64,000 nucleotides of DNA, taken from Chloroflexota bacterium. GTDB lineage: Bacteria; Chloroflexota; Anaerolineae; Anaerolineales; UBA4823. Position 1 is the first letter of the stretch; each line of letters starts with the position of its first letter. Shown here in pieces: positions 62,009 through 64,000 of this stretch. The DNA lies in NCBI GenBank assembly GCA_029557965.1, contig JAKQIM010000068.1, forward strand, positions 1-64,000, written 5' to 3'. A program made the position numbers and the translations under genes. The notes under the pieces are model-generated. The model was not told where the DNA came from. It saw only the letters and a list, made by a program, of their open reading frames with translations, and did no database searches.

Positions 62009-62044
62009 AAAAGAACGGGGAGGGCATAGACTGCCCTCCCCGTT
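62009..62044 (-). terminator. Rho-independent terminator/attenuator after the sugar-binding protein gene
   Basis: 13-bp GC-rich stem (62014-62026 with 62032-62044), five-base loop, followed on the minus strand by CTTTTTT. It lies between the binding-protein stop and malF. Leaky termination here would give excess binding protein over permease. Confidence 0.85.
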
Positions 62045-62056
62045 TTTAACACAGGG

Positions 62057-63304
62057 TTACTTCATCCCCGCGATGGCTTCTTCAGCCGCAGCCTGAGCCG
62101 CAGCCAGCGCATCCGCTGGGGTCTGAGCGCCGGTCCAGATGGCGTTGGTCATGTCACCAACCGGGCCCCACTGAGCGCCAGCAAAGGGGGTGTTGGCCAT
62201 CGGCACGCCCAGGTTCAGGGCAGCGCCAAAGCCAGCTACGGTCGCCATAGCCTGCACATCAGCATCCAACAGGGCGGCGGTGTTGGCCGGGATGGTCTTG
62301 TTGGCCAATGCGATGGTCTTGGAGTTCTCAGCATTGGTGAAGAACTTGATCACATCCAGCGCAACCTCAGCCGTGCCGCGATCCACCGCGTTGCGGGAGA
62401 TCATGAGGGACTTGATGCCCACGAAGGGGCTGCCCATCGGCAGGATACCGTAGTCGATGCCAGCCGCTTCCAGGTCAGCAATGGCCCAAGGGCCAGTCCA
62501 CCAGGCAGCCGCATTGCCTTCAACCAGCATGGTCTTGCAGATTTCATGGCTGGTTTCGGCCGGGGCAACTTCATGGAACTTGACGATCCACTCAGCCGCA
62601 GCCTGGGCTTCAGCAGAGTTCAGGTACGAATTGCCAGCATCATCGATATAGGTGGGCATACCATGGCCGAAGTACACCGGGGCCACGTGGTAAGCATCCG
62701 CATTGCCCAGGCCCTGGTTGCAGATCAGGTACTTGCCAGAGTTGGCAGCCGCAAAGGCCTCTGCCTTCGCCAGCAGATCGGCGAAGTCGGTCGGGTCAGC
62801 GGGGAAGTCAGTTTCGCTCGCCAGGGCCTTGTTATAGACGATGGCAATGCCTTCCTGTGATTCGGGCAGCGCCCAAATCTTGCCCTGCCAGACCACACCA
62901 GCTACAGCCGCGGGCTCGTAGGTGCTTTCCAAGAAAGCCTGGTCCACGCCCAGGGTGCCCAGGTCAACGATGTTGCCAACCAGGGCCTGGCTGCCGATCT
63001 GATCGTTGGCCCAACCGATGATGTCGGGGCCTTCGCCAGCCGGGATGGCGACCTTCAAAGCGTCCGACACATTGTCGGGCTTGGTCAGGTCAATGGTCAC
63101 ATTGGGGTGCGCAGCCGTGTAGGCATCAAAGACAGCCTGAATGGCAGTCAGGTACGCTCCATCCCACTGGTGCCAGATGGTGATGGTCACGGGCTTTGCC
63201 GTCTCTTCGGTAGCCACGGGTGTCGCGGTAGCCTTGGGCGTGCAAGACACCAGCAGCATCGCAGCGATCAGCAAAACACTCAACATACTCCAAAACTTCT
63301 TCAT
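62057..63304 (-). CDS. malE: Maltodextrin-type sugar-binding lipoprotein (SBP family 1)
   Basis: 415 residues. Signal peptide MKKFWSMLSVLLIAAMLL with lipobox LLVSC, a short Thr/Ala linker, then the family-1 domain (VTITIWHQWDGAYLTAIQAV, AIPAGEGPDIIGWANDQIG, GNAAAWWTGPWAIADLEAAG). The Trp residues suit stacking on maltodextrin rings. ATG 63304 has AAGGAGAG upstream; a longer frame of 40 codons is untranslated leader. First gene of the alpha-glucan operon. Confidence 0.88.
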   Translation of the reverse strand: MKKFWSMLSVLLIAAMLLVSCTPKATATPVATEETAKPVTITIWHQWDGAYLTAIQAVFDAYTAAHPNVTIDLTKPDNVSDALKVAIPAGEGPDIIGWANDQIGSQALVGNIVDLGTLGVDQAFLESTYEPAAVAGVVWQGKIWALPESQEGIAIVYNKALASETDFPADPTDFADLLAKAEAFAAANSGKYLICNQGLGNADAYHVAPVYFGHGMPTYIDDAGNSYLNSAEAQAAAEWIVKFHEVAPAETSHEICKTMLVEGNAAAWWTGPWAIADLEAAGIDYGILPMGSPFVGIKSLMISRNAVDRGTAEVALDVIKFFTNAENSKTIALANKTIPANTAALLDADVQAMATVAGFGAALNLGVPMANTPFAGAQWGPVGDMTNAIWTGAQTPADALAAAQAAAEEAIAGMK

Positions 63305-63456
63305 TTCTCTCTCCTTAGGATTGAAAGTTTTTTCCTTCGCCGGAACGCCGGCGAATTCCACACTGAATTGAAAATGGTCTAGAATTGGCCCTCGGGTTGC
63401 TCGCATCACCTCCTCGCCAAGCATCTCACAGAGCTATAACAGCCTCTTCATAACCA

Positions 63457-63465
63457 ATTATAACA
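63457..63465 (-). promoter_or_regulatory. Extended -10 promoter of the alpha-glucan operon
   Basis: TGTTATAAT on the minus strand, about 150 bases before ATG 63304. It implies a 5' leader of about 145 nt. The leader holds an inverted pair GCCGGCG-like stretch (about 63340-63352: CGCCGGCGAA/TTCGCCGG) which could form a hairpin just before the ribosome binding site. Confidence 0.5.
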
Positions 63466-63502
63466 GACTGGCAGGCGGTAAATTAAGCCCCATCCGACCA
63501 GG

Positions 63503-64000
63503 TCATCCTTTCACGCTTCCCAGCGTCAGACCAGAGATCAGCCACTTGGAAGAGTACAAGAACAAAGCCATCACCGGGATGGCGATCAGGACCGAGGCCG
63601 CCGAGAATTTACCCCATGATACCGTGAAGTCTGATGCATACGTGAAGACACCTAACGGCCAGGTGTATAAAGAGTCTTTCTGCAAGACCACGCGCGCCAC
63701 CAGGTACTCGCTCCAGCCGCCCATAAAGCTGAACAAGAAGGCAATCGCCAGCGCCGGTGTAGAAAGCGGCAGCATGATCTTGGTGAACACGGTCAGGCGC
63801 GAGGCCCCGTCGATCAGGGCCGCTTCTTCCAGGTCCACCGGGATGGTTTCATAATACCCCTTCAACGTCCAGATCGTCAGCGGCACCGAAGAAACCGCAT
63901 AGGCAATGATCAGGCCCAGGTACGAGTTGATCATCTTCATCTTTGCCAGCATAATGAAGAGTGGCAAAAGCAGCATCCCCGCCGGGATCATCTGCGTGGT
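63503..64000 (-). CDS. Carbohydrate ABC transporter permease (MalG-like), truncated by window edge
   Basis: The last about 166 residues of a sugar permease are visible. EEAALIDGASRLTVFTKIML is the EAA loop and WLISGLTLGSVKG the standard C-terminus. It is distinct in sequence from the malG at 59854. The gene runs off the right edge (in-frame codons continue past the Met at 63991). It closes an upstream transporter operon that ends about 40 bases before the promoter of the maltodextrin operon. Confidence 0.9.
   Translation of the reverse strand, partial: TTQMIPAGMLLLPLFIMLAKMKMINSYLGLIIAYAVSSVPLTIWTLKGYYETIPVDLEEAALIDGASRLTVFTKIMLPLSTPALAIAFLFSFMGGWSEYLVARVVLQKDSLYTWPLGVFTYASDFTVSWGKFSAASVLIAIPVMALFLYSSKWLISGLTLGSVKG

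Noticed and set aside
1-64000. Prophage, integron, tRNA-linked island or CRISPR array
   Set aside because: I found no integrase, phage structural gene, tRNA-like fold or regularly spaced unique spacers.

Overview
This window looks like a chromosomal segment of a mid-to-high G+C, heterotrophic, carbohydrate-degrading bacterium. The most likely group is Chloroflexota (Anaerolineae-like). This is inferred from gene style: lipoprotein solute-binding proteins with Thr/Pro/Ala linkers, large cyclase/ATPase/TPR and GGDEF/ATPase/TPR proteins, DUF2270, zinc-ribbon and HEAT proteins, and -10 boxes placed directly before start codons. No rRNA, tRNA or housekeeping marker is present to prove it. I see no CRISPR array, prophage or transposase gene.

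Region 1 (1-13.8 kb) is a sugar/oligosaccharide island. An MFS transporter with a good promoter and a TTTGCA-N6-TGCAAA dyad converges on a GH2 and a GH3 glycosidase. The GH3/GH2 pair lies downstream of a complete Opp/Dpp-type ABC transporter (solute-binding protein, OppB, OppC, OppD, OppF, small membrane protein). The linkage suggests uptake and cleavage of oligosaccharides, probably beta-linked, rather than peptides. OppC carries an unusual insertion of about 270 residues.

Region 2 (14-20.3 kb) is a decaying mobile/toxin-antitoxin zone. It holds a VapB-like antitoxin with a broken PIN toxin, a cyclase-ATPase-TPR regulator, a frameshifted secreted protein and three nitroreductase sequences (a 66-bp scrap, a copy with a 43-bp deletion and an intact copy). 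An intact HEPN/MNT (HepT/MntA) module sits between the two larger nitroreductase copies. A palindromic element built from 9-nt units lies there too.

Region 3 (20.3-38.9 kb) carries signalling and assorted metabolism: a GGDEF-ATPase-TPR protein, PspC, a dual-specificity phosphatase and a 1530-residue protein. That protein joins an ECF-like sigma factor, a zinc-finger anti-sigma motif, a transmembrane helix, two kinds of beta-propeller repeats and LysM. Divergent to it are an HD-domain (RelA/SpoT-like) protein and a fused alpha/beta 2-oxoacid dehydrogenase E1. Then come an SRPBCC-PDZ-DinB fusion and a DUF58-transglutaminase-kinase operon.

Region 4 (38.9-46.8 kb) holds an Rrf2 regulator transcribed ahead of a pstSCAB-like phosphate ABC transporter, a DUF2270-DUF2179 membrane protein, an IscA/ErpA-type protein, an SH3b membrane protein, a double zinc-ribbon protein and a HEAT-repeat protein.

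Region 5 (46.8-64 kb) is one long minus-strand alpha-glucan locus: maltose-type ABC transporter (SBP, MalF, MalG), three GH13 enzymes, an esterase, GH57, a second sugar-binding lipoprotein and a membrane glycosyltransferase with a propeller tail. A second permease runs off the right edge. Surface enzymes would cut alpha-glucan outside, the ABC transporter would import maltodextrins, and non-secreted GH13 enzymes would finish them.
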